DNA of 14,169 nt from Syntrophaceae bacterium UBA5744 (lineage in GTDB: Bacteria > Desulfobacterota > Syntrophia > Syntrophales > UBA2192), in assembly GCA_002419215.1 (NCBI GenBank), contig DIFQ01000100.1, positions 1-14,169 of the forward strand. The letters are read 5' to 3'. The position numbers and the translations under genes are program-made. The notes under the pieces were generated by a model. It was not told where the DNA came from. It did no database searches and saw nothing but the letters and a program-made list of their open reading frames with translations. Below, piece by piece: positions 1 through 7,098 of this stretch (the first letter of the stretch is position 1; each line of letters starts with the position of its first letter).

Positions 1-627
1 GGCTGCGTGGGCGCGAGGCTGTGCGGGTTGCCCCGCGGCCGGTTTCCGGATCTGCGTCTGCGGGATGGTCGCAGCCGGGGGTCTTGGCGCTTCCTTCCTC
101 TCGGAGGGCTCGGGCCTTCGAATGATCTGGGCCTGCCGGGACAGATCGGGCTCTTTCTTGGGTGCCGGCGCCGGTTCTGCCTTCACGGGCGCCTTCTCGG
201 CAGCGGGAGGCGCTGCAGCAGCCGGCGTTTCTTCCGCCTTCGTCTCGAGCGGCTTTTCCGGTTTCTCGACCCGTTCGACTTTCTCTTCCTTTTCCGGCTT
301 TGCGACCGTTTCTTCCTTCTCGACTTTTTCGACCTTTTCGCCGGGGGCTTCGGGGGCGGCCTCGGAGGGAGCGGCGGCTTCCTCGGCCTCGGCCTCTTCG
401 GGCAAGCGGACGGCCCTTCTGCGAATGACCGTCGATTTGACGCGCTTCTCGACGACCTCCTTTTCGCCCTTGGCGGCAAATTCGCGGCGGACCCGCTCGA
501 CCTCGCTGTCCTCAAGAGTGCTGGAGTGGGATTTGACGGCAATGCCAAGGGTCTTCAACTTCGCGATGAACTCCTTGTTTTCGATCCCGAACTCCTTGGC
601 CAGTTCGTATACTCTCGTCTTGGACAT
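1..627 (-). CDS. infB: Translation initiation factor IF-2, N-terminal part (runs off the window)
   Basis: IF-2 is the GTPase that places initiator tRNA on the 30S subunit and promotes subunit joining. Only the first 209 codons lie here, starting at ATG 625-627; the gene continues past position 1, so the GTPase domains are not visible. The product begins MSKTRVYELAKEFGIENKEF, the standard IF-2 N-terminal domain. Residues from about 75 on form a long linker rich in Glu, Lys, Ala and Pro, which is usual for IF-2 in this group. It lies 55 nt downstream of nusA and is surely in the same operon. The site before the ATG is only a G5 run about 8 nt upstream, so the ribosome site is weak. No ylxR-like gene sits between nusA and infB. 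The very long plus-strand reading frame over this region is a shadow. Confidence 0.95.
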   Translation of the reverse strand, partial: MSKTRVYELAKEFGIENKEFIAKLKTLGIAVKSHSSTLEDSEVERVRREFAAKGEKEVVEKRVKSTVIRRRAVRLPEEAEAEEAAAPSEAAPEAPGEKVEKVEKEETVAKPEKEEKVERVEKPEKPLETKAEETPAAAAPPAAEKAPVKAEPAPAPKKEPDLSRQAQIIRRPEPSERKEAPRPPAATIPQTQIRKPAAGQPAQPRAHAA

Positions 628-682
628 TCTTGAAACCCCCGAAATGTTTGGTTCAACCAGAGCCTGCGCCTTTCCTCGAGGC

Positions 683-1945
683 TCAGGCGGTATCGCCCGC
701 TTCCTTATCCATCTCCATGACCTGCGCGGCCCTCTCGATGATCCCCTGCACCTTCTCGGCGTCCATCCCCGGGATGGCCTTCAGGGCCTCGGGGTCGGCC
801 GACGACAGGGCGGAAACGCTCTTGTAGCCTTCCTTGAAGAGAAGCTCCGCCGAGGCCTCGTCCAGGTCGGGAATCTTCATGAGGGCCTTGGGGCCCTCCT
901 CGGCCTGCTTCTGGAGCATGGACTCGTTTTTCACGTCGATCTTCCAGCCCGTGAGCCTCACGGCGAGCCGCACGTTCTGGCCGCTCTTGCCGATGGCCAG
1001 GGAGAGCTGATCATCGGGCACGATGACCTCCATGGACCTCTCGTCCTCGTACATGAAGACCTTGCTCACCTTGGCCGGCGACAGGGCCGAACAGATGTAT
1101 TTCACGGAGTCCTCGGAGAACGGGACGATGTCGATCTTCTCGCCCTTCAATTCCTGGACGACGCTCTGCACGCGCGAGCCCCGCATCCCGACGCAGGCCC
1201 CGACGGGGTCGATGTCCTTGTCGAGGGTCCTCACGGAGATCTTGGAGCGGTTGCCCGGCTCGCGGGCCACGTTGACGATCTCGATGAACCCCTCGGAGAT
1301 CTCCGGCACTTCGATCTCGAAGAGGGCCCGCAAAAAACCCGGGTGCGTGCGGGACAATACGATCTGGGGTCCTTTGGAGATCTTCTTCACGTCGACGATG
1401 TAAGCCCGGATCCGGTCTCCCCGCTTGTAGGTCTCGCGATGGATCTGCTCGGAGGGGGGGATGACGGCCTCGGCGCGTCCCAGGTTCACGATGATGCTGC
1501 CGCCCTCGAAGCGCTGGACGAAGCCGCTTGCAACCTGGCTTTTCTTGTCCTTGTACTCGTCGTAGATCTTGTCGCGCTCGGCGTCCTTGACCTTCTGGAT
1601 GATGATCTGCTTTGCCGTCTGAACGGCGATCCGGCCGAAGCTCGCCGCGTCGATCTTCATGCCCAGGCTGTCGCCCGGCTCGGCTTCCTCATCGAGTTCG
1701 CCCTTGGCTTGCTCCAGGGAGATCTGTGTCTCGGAGTCGACCACTTTTTCGACGACTGTCTTGAACTGGAAGACTTCCAGCTCGCCCGCCTCTTCGTTGT
1801 ACCGGGACTCGAGCTCCACCTTCGCCCCCAGTTTTTTCCTGGCCGCGGTGAGGATGGCCGACTCAAGGGCTTCGATGATGACTTCCTTCTCGATCCCCTT
1901 GTCTTTGCCCATCTGCTCGATGAGACGTTTCAGCTCCGGAAACAT
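683..1945 (-). CDS. nusA: Transcription termination/antitermination factor NusA
   Basis: NusA binds RNA polymerase and nascent RNA and modulates pausing, termination and antitermination. The 420-aa product has the family's domain order: RNAP-binding N-terminal domain (about 1-130), S1 domain (about 135-200), KH1 with a GMRG loop and KH2 with LAIGKSGQNVRLA, then one C-terminal helix-hairpin-helix region (about 360-415, with IPDLDEASAELL and IPGMDAEKV). It lacks a second acidic repeat, so it is shorter than E. coli NusA, as is common outside Gammaproteobacteria. The start is fixed by a near-perfect AGGAGGT six nt before ATG 1943-1945. It follows rimP by 73 nt and precedes infB by 55 nt, the classical rimP-nusA-infB order. 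Confidence 0.97.
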   Translation of the reverse strand: MFPELKRLIEQMGKDKGIEKEVIIEALESAILTAARKKLGAKVELESRYNEEAGELEVFQFKTVVEKVVDSETQISLEQAKGELDEEAEPGDSLGMKIDAASFGRIAVQTAKQIIIQKVKDAERDKIYDEYKDKKSQVASGFVQRFEGGSIIVNLGRAEAVIPPSEQIHRETYKRGDRIRAYIVDVKKISKGPQIVLSRTHPGFLRALFEIEVPEISEGFIEIVNVAREPGNRSKISVRTLDKDIDPVGACVGMRGSRVQSVVQELKGEKIDIVPFSEDSVKYICSALSPAKVSKVFMYEDERSMEVIVPDDQLSLAIGKSGQNVRLAVRLTGWKIDVKNESMLQKQAEEGPKALMKIPDLDEASAELLFKEGYKSVSALSSADPEALKAIPGMDAEKVQGIIERAAQVMEMDKEAGDTA

Positions 1946-1973
1946 GCTTGACCTCCTGATTTCAAAACGGCAC

Positions 1974-2051
1974 GGGGCAAAGGGCTAAAGGCAAATGGCA
2001 TGGAACGTTCTTCCCCTGTCACCTCTTGCCCTTTGCCTTTTGCCCTTTGCC
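1974..2051. repeat. Inverted pair of heptamer arrays around the rimP stop codon
   Basis: Positions 2024-2051 read as four 7-nt units close to CTTTGCC; positions 1974-2001 read as 7-nt units close to the opposite-strand form, NNGGCAA. The two blocks are inverted: the 20 nt from 1977 match the reverse complement of the right block at 19 of 20 positions. A hairpin with a loop of about 35 nt could form around the rimP stop (2019-2021), in the rimP-nusA gap. The right block also encodes the C-terminal tail of RimP. Confidence 0.65.
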
Positions 2052-2528
2052 GGACAGTTCATACTCAAGATTCGCCTTCTGGATATTGTCCCGGTCGATG
2101 CGGACGGTCCTGCCGTCCACGTCGACGGTGACGATCCTGCGGCCCTCCTCCATCGCATAGTCGACGAGGGCGCCCAGGAAATTCCTCGACCCGTCGATCG
2201 GCTCCCGGGTCCGGATCCGGACCCTCGCGCCGCGGTACTTCTCGAAATCCTTGTCCCGGGTGAGGGGCCGGTCGAGCCCCGGCGTCGACACTTCGAGGGT
2301 GTAGGGCCCCGGCGGCAGATCGTGCACGTTGAGCAGATCGCCCGCCTGGTGGCTGATGGCCGTGCAGTCCTCGAGGGTCGCACCGCCCTCGCGGTCGATG
2401 TAAATCCGCACGAGCCACCGGGTTTTCATCCTCAGGCACTCGAGTTCGACGAGCTCAAGGCCTTCGGACTCGATCACCGGCTCGATCAGCGCGATGATTC
2501 TCTCCCGGTATGTCGTCGTTTCGGGCAT
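2019..2528 (-). CDS. rimP: Ribosome maturation factor RimP
   Basis: RimP (YhbC) is needed for 30S subunit maturation. The 169-aa product has the family hallmarks: an N-terminal alpha/beta domain (IIALIEPVIESEGLELVELE), the DREGGATLEDC segment, then LEVSTPGLDRPLT and KDFEKYRGARVRI leading into the C-terminal SH3-like domain. It is the first gene of the rimP-nusA-infB operon. Two things are odd. The start ATG lies inside a degenerate heptamer array with no visible Shine-Dalgarno site. The last ten codons (GKGQKAKGKR) are encoded by another heptamer array, giving a basic tail that looks appended rather than conserved. Identification is secure; the exact start is slightly less so because no ribosome site confirms it. 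Confidence 0.94.
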   Translation of the reverse strand: MPETTTYRERIIALIEPVIESEGLELVELECLRMKTRWLVRIYIDREGGATLEDCTAISHQAGDLLNVHDLPPGPYTLEVSTPGLDRPLTRDKDFEKYRGARVRIRTREPIDGSRNFLGALVDYAMEEGRRIVTVDVDGRTVRIDRDNIQKANLEYELSGKGQKAKGKR

Positions 2529-2557
2529 AGGGTATCGGGTCTAGGGTCTCGGGGAAG
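2523..2557. repeat. Degenerate heptamer array overlapping the rimP start codon
   Basis: On the plus strand this stretch reads as five consecutive 7-nt units beginning GGG, with consensus GGGTCTA/C (2523, 2530, 2537, 2544, 2551). The complement of the rimP ATG (2526-2528) is inside the first unit. No Shine-Dalgarno sequence is seen on the rimP strand here. Confidence 0.6.
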
Positions 2558-2623
2558 AGAGATTCCGGGACCGTTGTTTCCATGAGGCCCTGCGGCTCGA
2601 GCCCTAGATCTTTTGCCTGTCCA

Positions 2624-2654
2624 TAAAATAAAAAAGTGGGCAAAAAGGCCCACT
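2624..2654 (-). terminator. Rho-independent terminator between the dehydrogenase gene and rimP
   Basis: On the minus strand AGTGGGC (2654-2648) pairs perfectly with GCCCACT (2641-2635) across a 6-nt loop, CTTTTT. A T-rich tract follows at once (six T, A, four T). It ends transcription coming from the dehydrogenase at 2740-3795 and isolates the rimP operon. Confidence 0.85.
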
Positions 2655-2715
2655 CGAATAGAAACCATTCGAATTTCAGGTGCTTTTCTAGCACAGATTC
2701 AGAACCCTTGCAAGC

Positions 2716-2739
2716 AAAAAAAACGCGCCCGGATCCCGG
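2716..2739 (-). terminator. Weak terminator candidate directly after the dehydrogenase stop
   Basis: Just after the TGA stop the minus strand has a short CCGG-GAT-CCGG stem, then GCGCG and eight T residues (2723-2716). The stem is only 4 bp, so this may be a weak first terminator in front of the stronger one at 2624-2654. Confidence 0.4.
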
Positions 2740-3795
2740 TCACAGGGCCTCGGCAATGGCCTTCCCGAGCTCCTGCGTGCTTGCGGTGCCGCCGATGTCG
2801 CGGGTGCGCGGTCCCTCCTTGAGCACGGTCTCGATGGCGCGAACGATCGCATCGGCCGCATCCTTGTGCCCCAGGTGCTCCAGCATCAATGCGCCGGACC
2901 ACACCTGGCCGATGGGGTTGGCGATGTTGCGGCCGTAGATGTCGGGCGCCGAGCCGTGCACGGGTTCGAAGAGGGACGGGAACTCCCGCTCCGGGTTGAG
3001 GTTTGCCGAGGGCGCAATGGCGATCGTGCCGGTGCAGGCCGGCCCGAGATCGGAGAGGATGTCGCCGAAGAGGTTCGAGCCCACCACCACGTCGAACCAG
3101 TCCGGGTTCTGGACGAACCGGGCCGTGAGGATGTCGATGTGGTAGTAATCCGCCTTGACGTCCGGGTACTGCGCGGCCATGGCGCGGGCCCGCTCGTCCC
3201 AGTAGGGCATCGAAACGTAGATCCCGTTGGATTTGGTCGCCCAGGTCAGGTGCTTCTTCGGCCTGCTGCGGGCCATTTCAAAGGCGTATCGCAGGATGCG
3301 GTCCACCCCGCGGCGGGTAAAGAGGCTCTCCTGCACCACCACCTCTCGATCGGTGCCTTCGAAGCTCCGCCCGCCGATGGCGGAATACTCCCCTTCGGTG
3401 TTTTCCCTCACGACGATGAAGTCGATGTCTCCCGGCTCGCGCCCGCGCAGCGGCGACTGGATACCGGGCATCAGCCGCACGGGACGGACGTTGGCGTACT
3501 GCTGAAAACCGCGGCGGATCGGCAGCAGCAGCCCCCAGACGGAGATGTGGTCCGGCACTCCGGGAAAACCCACGGCGCCCAGGTAGACGGCGTCGTGGTT
3601 GCGGATCTGCTCCAGGCCGTCTTCGGGCATCATCCGCCCGGTTTTCGCGTAGTACTCGCAGCTCCAGGGATAGGGGTCCCACTGGAACCGGATGCCGAAT
3701 CTGGAGCCCGCCGCCTCCAGCACCCGGATGCCTTCCGGCATCACTTCCTTCCCGATCCCGTCGCCGGGGATTACTGCAATTTTATAGGTTCCCAT
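2740..3795 (-). CDS. Tartrate dehydrogenase / D-malate dehydrogenase family oxidoreductase
   Basis: This 351-aa enzyme belongs to the isocitrate/isopropylmalate dehydrogenase superfamily, in the tartrate dehydrogenase/decarboxylase and D-malate dehydrogenase branch (TtuC/DmlA type). These enzymes oxidise and decarboxylate 2-hydroxyacids with NAD+ and Mn2+ or Mg2+ in the cytoplasm. The branch is shown by KIAVIPGDGIGKEVMPEGI, the WSCEYYAKTGRMMPEDGL segment, VRENTEGEYSAIGGR, the ATKSNG lysine, the metal-site NLFGDILSDLGP and the nucleotide-site EPVHGSAPDIYG. The reading frame is open further upstream, but the start is set at ATG 3793-3795 by AGGAGG eight nt before it and by homology. It stands alone: terminators follow it and a long leader precedes it. 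Isopropylmalate or isohomocitrate dehydrogenase is a less likely reading; leu genes are absent. The true substrate cannot be settled from sequence. Confidence 0.88.
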   Translation of the reverse strand: MGTYKIAVIPGDGIGKEVMPEGIRVLEAAGSRFGIRFQWDPYPWSCEYYAKTGRMMPEDGLEQIRNHDAVYLGAVGFPGVPDHISVWGLLLPIRRGFQQYANVRPVRLMPGIQSPLRGREPGDIDFIVVRENTEGEYSAIGGRSFEGTDREVVVQESLFTRRGVDRILRYAFEMARSRPKKHLTWATKSNGIYVSMPYWDERARAMAAQYPDVKADYYHIDILTARFVQNPDWFDVVVGSNLFGDILSDLGPACTGTIAIAPSANLNPEREFPSLFEPVHGSAPDIYGRNIANPIGQVWSGALMLEHLGHKDAADAIVRAIETVLKEGPRTRDIGGTASTQELGKAIAEAL

Positions 3796-3994
3796 GGGAT
3801 TCCTCCTGTCGACCGGCCTGCCCGCGTCTTTCCAGCAGGACGCAGGGGCGGGCGGACCGGGGGTGCGCGGACAAGGCGCGTTTTTTTGGGCCAGATTACA
3901 GCAGCCGGGGAAAAATGGCAACCTGCCGTTGAACCTCGTCCGGATTTCCTCGGCCGGTCTGCGCGGCAAAAACCGGGCGGGAATAAAGACTCCG

Positions 3995-4035
3995 ACAGGC
4001 AAGAGGCCCGACCAGGGGTCGGGCCTCTTGCCTGT
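3995..4035. terminator. Perfect 19-bp hairpin in the dehydrogenase leader
   Basis: ACAGGCAAGAGGCCCGACC at 3995-4013 is followed by AGG and its exact reverse complement at 4017-4035. On the minus strand a short T-rich stretch (TCTTTATTC) starts about six nt after the stem; neither side has a continuous T-run. It lies 200 nt upstream of the dehydrogenase start and downstream of a promoter candidate, so attenuation, a terminator for upstream transcripts, or a processed RNA end are all possible. No leader peptide is evident. Confidence 0.6.
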
Positions 4036-4143
4036 TCACGCGAGGACTGAATTTAGTACGCCATGGCATTTGAGCATGTATCGCAGATCCGGGGTTCCGC
4101 CTTGGGGGCGGGTTGTCCGGCGCTTGACGCACACGCGCGAAAT

Positions 4144-4179
4144 TCATAAGCATAGATGGGTTATGAGTTATAAAGTCAA
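4144..4179 (-). promoter_or_regulatory. Promoter candidate upstream of the dehydrogenase leader
   Basis: Minus-strand TTGACT (4174-4179) is followed after 19 bp by TATGCT (4149-4154). A dyad TCATAA-11 nt-TTATGA (4144-4149, 4161-4166) overlaps the -10 region and could be an operator. The spacer is long and the assignment is tentative. The local A+T-rich patch contrasts with its flanks. Confidence 0.35.
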
Positions 4180-4285
4180 GCAATCGAGCGGGCATGAGGA
4201 AGCGAACCCGGCATGATTACCGCCGCAGGCGGTCAGGGGGCAATGGGAATACATTACAGCTTTTCATCCGGCAAAGACCCTGCTG

Positions 4286-5191
4286 TTATTTTGATCCGGC
4301 CTCTGTGAGAAGCGCTTGTATCTGAGCGTCCTTTTCCAGCCACAGCTGCTGCACCCATTTGTGCATGGCATCGCGAAATACCGGGTCGCCTTCGTAATCG
4401 CCCTGCATCAATTCCTGCGGAACTTCGATGGTCCTCATGCGCACAGTGATCCGTTTGACCTTGCCGCAGAGAAATTCCCAGAAGGTCGGAATCCCATCGG
4501 GATACACAATGGTGAGATCCAGCAACGAATGGAATTTATCGCCCAGCGCGTTTAACGCCAGCGCAAGGCCTCCGGCCTTGGGGCGCAGGAGGTATTGGTA
4601 CTCGCTCTTCTGCCGGGCGTGCTTTTCCCGGGTAAAGCGCGTACCTTCGAGAAAATTCATCACGCTGGTGGAAATCGTCGCAAATTTCTCGCAGGCGAGG
4701 CGCGTTGCTTCGTAATCCTTGCCTCTCTGTTCAGGATGCTTTTCCAGGTATTCGGCGCTGTGGCGATACAGGAAGGGATAATCCAGCGCCCACCAGGCAA
4801 ACCCCATTAACGGCACCTTGATCAGTTCCCGCTTGATAAAGAATTTCAGCAGGGGGATGCGGCGATTCAACAGGTGCTGCATCACAAGGATATCCACCCA
4901 GGTCTGATGATTGCTGACAACCAGATACCACCCGTGATAATTCAAACCCTCCAATCCCTGCACGTCCCACTGCGTTTTTTGCGTCAGGCGCATCCATCCG
5001 CTGTTGCAGGCAATCCAGATTTCCCCAATCCAGTGAAGAATCCTGTTTAGCGCCCGGCGCAACGACGGGATGGGCAGAAGAAATTTCGGAAGGGCGAACA
5101 CCAGTAAAATAGGCACCCATACCAGCACATTGACGGTCAAAAGCAATCCCGCGATTACTCCAACTAGATAGGCCGGCAGAAAATTCAGCAT
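4286..5191 (-). CDS. YihG-like membrane acyltransferase (PlsC/LPLAT superfamily)
   Basis: This 301-aa inner-membrane protein belongs to the lysophospholipid acyltransferase superfamily, closest in remembered sequence to E. coli YihG; such enzymes transfer acyl chains to glycerophospholipid precursors. It shows an N-terminal hydrophobic segment (about 4-45), the catalytic NHQTWVD block (the HX4D motif), LKFFIKRELIKVPLMGFAWWALDYPFLYR, the FLEGTRFTREKH block (substrate site, EGTR) and LLRPKAGGLALALNALG. Segments such as HPEQRGKDYEATRLACEKF resemble YihG strongly. G+C is about 50% by eye against about 65% in nusA, which suggests transfer from a gammaproteobacterium. The start ATG 5189-5191 has GGA about ten nt upstream. 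It appears to be monocistronic. Confidence 0.88.
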   Translation of the reverse strand: MLNFLPAYLVGVIAGLLLTVNVLVWVPILLVFALPKFLLPIPSLRRALNRILHWIGEIWIACNSGWMRLTQKTQWDVQGLEGLNYHGWYLVVSNHQTWVDILVMQHLLNRRIPLLKFFIKRELIKVPLMGFAWWALDYPFLYRHSAEYLEKHPEQRGKDYEATRLACEKFATISTSVMNFLEGTRFTREKHARQKSEYQYLLRPKAGGLALALNALGDKFHSLLDLTIVYPDGIPTFWEFLCGKVKRITVRMRTIEVPQELMQGDYEGDPVFRDAMHKWVQQLWLEKDAQIQALLTEAGSK

Positions 5192-5440
5192 AATGATATT
5201 CCTACAGGAAAGGTTGCCACATGAAGTCGCTTACATGTCGCTCAACAAAGAAAAAGGGCCAAGCCGCATCACCGGACAGGCAGTTATGGGGGAAGCGCCC
5301 GTGGACATCCATGTCATTCCAGACAGCAGGAAGATAGTTTGAATAAAGTGGTCGTTCATGAAGGATAACTGCCCGAAACACAACATATATAAACTTCCTG
5401 TCGACTGCCGAAGGCTCCTCCATGAAAATGCCTCAAGTCG

Positions 5441-5462
5441 TTCGAACGTCATTCAGTTCGAA
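5441..5462. promoter_or_regulatory. Operator-like dyad upstream of the acyltransferase gene
   Basis: TTCGAAC (5441-5447) and GTTCGAA (5456-5462) form a perfect 7-bp dyad with an 8-nt spacer, about 250 nt before the acyltransferase start. No promoter elements could be paired with it confidently. Confidence 0.25.
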
Positions 5463-5531
5463 AGGATGCCTTCTTTTATCCACGGGAGGAGGCCGCCTTA
5501 CGGATTCCGTCGGCTCTCCTGGTGAAGCCGA

Positions 5532-5669
5532 TCAGTCCTCCTCGAATCCCTGGCTCGTGAACTTGAGCGTCCGGCTGTTTTCCGTAACCGTCCGCACGAC
5601 GTTCTCCGGCGCGCCAGCGACATTGTTATAGTAAAATGCGGGTATCCTGGCAAGGGAAAAGCGTTGCAT
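5532..5669 (-). CDS. Small unidentified reading frame, possible gene remnant
   Basis: A 45-aa frame from ATG 5667-5669 ends at TGA 5532-5534. The product reads like a genuine protein C-terminus (core IPAFYYNNVAGAPENVVRTV, acidic end FEED), and a 6-bp stem (5510-5531) follows directly after the stop. There is no ribosome site, and an in-frame TAA lies just before the ATG. I do not recognise the family. It may be the tail of a deleted gene or a chance frame. Confidence 0.2.
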   Translation of the reverse strand: MQRFSLARIPAFYYNNVAGAPENVVRTVTENSRTLKFTSQGFEED

Positions 5670-5862
5670 AACAAGGAATTACCGCGAATCGCATCGAAAG
5701 AAAGCGCATTTCCCAGCGGCGCACGGGAATTCCGCGGTTATAGAGCCTTTTCTGTCGCATTGTTATGGACGCTTGCGGAAAAAACAAGGCGGGAGAGTCA
5801 ACCGTATGTCGCTTCGCGAAAAAAATGGGGTAAGCCTTGCAGCATTAACCCATTGTGTTTTC

Positions 5863-5890
5863 TGGAGCGGGCGACGGGTCTCGAACCCGC
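5863..5890 (-). pseudogene. 3' fragment of a tRNA-Gly gene (T-arm, acceptor strand, CCA)
   Basis: On the minus strand this stretch gives a complete T-arm (GCGGG-TTCGAGA-CCCGT), then the acceptor 3' strand CGCCCGC, discriminator T and CCA. It matches the 3' end of the intact tRNA-Gly at 12348-12375 at 24 of 28 positions, and the T-stem differences keep the stem paired. No D-arm, anticodon arm or 5' acceptor strand (GCGGGCG) is found upstream, so it cannot be a working tRNA. Such fragments commonly mark the far end of an element inserted at a tRNA gene. Confidence 0.65.
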
Positions 5891-6119
5891 TGTTAACCAG
5901 TACTGGAGGGTCTGTGCGTCATCAGGAAAAGCCTGACGGTGATTCGTCGAGACATCACAATGCACCCCCTCTATGGATTTACAGGTACGGTTCCAGGATT
6001 GACTGGATACCCGCCGGTTCAGAACTGCGACCATTCCTCATAGGACGGGATGCCCCGGCCGTTTCTATGCCATGTTGTCCGGCGCCCCGAAGAGGGGGTC
6101 CTATTCGCATTTAGCCCGT

Positions 6120-6806
6120 TCAAGGTCGCTGTTCCTTTTCGTCGAGCGTCTTCCGGGCTTGGCGAACGAGGAAGACAAGGACGATCAGGATGATGGCCAG
6201 GATGCCGACCAGGCGCCACGGGATTTCACCCTCTGCGATGCCGATGGTGAAGGCATCGGCCCCGACGACCAGCAGCGTCGTCTTGGGAAGCATGCAGAGC
6301 CAGGTCCAGAAGAGATACGTCCGGAAGGGCACCCGCGTGAGGCCGAACCCGTAGTTGAGCAGGTTGAACGGGAAAAGGGGGACAAGCCTCGTGATGGCGA
6401 CAACGATCGCCCCATGGCGTTCCATCAGCCGATTGAGGCGCTGCATGTGATCGTTGCCGACAAGACAGCGCTCCATCGATTCCCGGGCGAAATACCGGGA
6501 AATCAGGAATGCGAGCGCCGCCCCGAGCGTGGAGCCCATGCTGACGATTGCTACACCTTTGACCGAGCCGAAGAGAACTCCGCCGGAGATGGTGAGGGGC
6601 GTCCCCGGAACCACAGCCACGGTGCCCGCCGCATAGATCAGCACGAAGGCCGCCATTCCCGGGTATCCCGTCGTTCGGATCCAGTAAAGGAACTCCAGGA
6701 ACCGATCGCCGAGAGGGAACGCCCGCGCCAGCACGAACAGGCAGACGACGACCGCCATGAGGAGTGCGGGCCTTCCCCAGGGTTTTCCGTTGCTTTCCGG
6801 CATCAT
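6120..6806 (-). CDS. VTT-domain (TVP38/TMEM64, DedA-like) inner-membrane protein
   Basis: This 228-aa polytopic protein belongs to the VTT/SNARE-associated superfamily (TVP38/TMEM64, YdjX-Z type). Visible hallmarks are the VVPGTPLTISGGVLFGSVKG re-entrant segment, the small-residue-rich STLGAALAFLISRYFARE helix, and the RLVPLFPFNLLNYGFGLT block, with four or five further hydrophobic stretches. Superfamily members have been linked to lipid scrambling or to selenite/arsenite-associated loci; the function here is unproven. I prefer ATG 6804-6806 (GAAGGAAG about 13 nt upstream) to a TTG at 6857 with no ribosome site. It is the last gene of the run of minus-strand genes that includes arsS and a second VTT gene at 7971-8669. 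Confidence 0.85.
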   Translation of the reverse strand: MMPESNGKPWGRPALLMAVVVCLFVLARAFPLGDRFLEFLYWIRTTGYPGMAAFVLIYAAGTVAVVPGTPLTISGGVLFGSVKGVAIVSMGSTLGAALAFLISRYFARESMERCLVGNDHMQRLNRLMERHGAIVVAITRLVPLFPFNLLNYGFGLTRVPFRTYLFWTWLCMLPKTTLLVVGADAFTIGIAEGEIPWRLVGILAIILIVLVFLVRQARKTLDEKEQRP

Positions 6807-6853
6807 GGTTTCTGCGTTCTTCCTTCGCAGGACGTGGCATCCCTCTTCATCGA

Positions 6854-7098
6854 ACAATGATTGACATGTTGCAGATCTGCTTCACCTGCATCCGTTGCCA
6901 GGCATAGAACAACTCCAGCTTCGTAATCATGCAGGTTGCGAGGCCGTGAACGGTCTTCGGCAACCGGAGCCGCTCGATGACATCGGGCAGGATCCTGACT
7001 TTCGGCTTCCAGTCGCCGTCCTACCCCAGAAAAAGATGATCGCTCTCGTCGTGGGTCAGCGTGCCGTCGCGATCGATGCAGACGACGGGTCTTTTCAT
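6854..7098 (-). pseudogene. Broken HAD-IIIA (GmhB/histidinol-phosphatase-like) phosphatase gene
   Basis: The minus-strand frame from ATG 7096-7098 begins MKRPVVCIDRDGTLTHDE, the DxDGT nucleophile motif of HAD-IIIA sugar-phosphate phosphatases, then hits an in-frame TAG at 7021-7023. After the stop the same frame continues recognisably (DGDWKPKVRILPDVIERLR, then CMIT) before homology is lost near 6950. The remaining catalytic motifs of the family are missing. The ATG overlaps the stop of the upstream zwf-like gene (ATGA), so the two were once translationally coupled. Amber suppression is unlikely because the 3' half of the domain is also gone. Confidence 0.7.

Larger units (their letters stand above)
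3796..4285. other. Intergenic region between acyltransferase and dehydrogenase genes
   Basis: No credible gene is seen in these 490 nt. The stretch contains the dehydrogenase ribosome site (AGGAGG at about 3804-3809, minus), the 19-bp hairpin, the promoter candidate at 4144-4179, and a 6-bp stem (ACCGCC/GGCGGT, 4219-4233) that lacks a T-run and lies after the acyltransferase stop. Reading frames through it lack homology and ribosome sites. Confidence 0.5.
5192..6119. other. Gene-poor stretch between the acyltransferase and the first VTT gene
   Basis: About 930 nt with no confident gene. Contents are a 73-codon minus-strand frame (5202-5423) ending ten nt before the acyltransferase start, with no recognised homology; the dyad at 5441-5462; the small frame at 5532-5669; and the tRNA-Gly 3' fragment at 5863-5890. 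A 7-bp stem (CGTCAGG/CCTGATG with a CTTTT loop, about 5922-5940) lies next to the tRNA fragment. Composition is mixed, which suits a decaying junction region. Confidence 0.45.

Noticed and set aside
65..1951. 628-codon plus-strand reading frame
   Set aside because: It lies antisense to infB and nusA, both unmistakable, and its product is low-complexity Ser/Phe/Leu/Asp-rich with no family; a shadow of high-G+C coding sequence.
2866..4050. 394-codon plus-strand reading frame
   Set aside because: It is antisense to the dehydrogenase gene, has no recognisable domains and no ribosome site.
5773..6114. 113-codon plus-strand reading frame
   Set aside because: It runs through the tRNA-Gly 3' fragment; its WSGRRVSNP segment is just the translated complement of a T-arm and acceptor.
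7021..7023. TAG in the HAD-IIIA frame as a pyrrolysine codon
   Set aside because: The downstream half of the domain is also missing, so simple decay explains the stop better.
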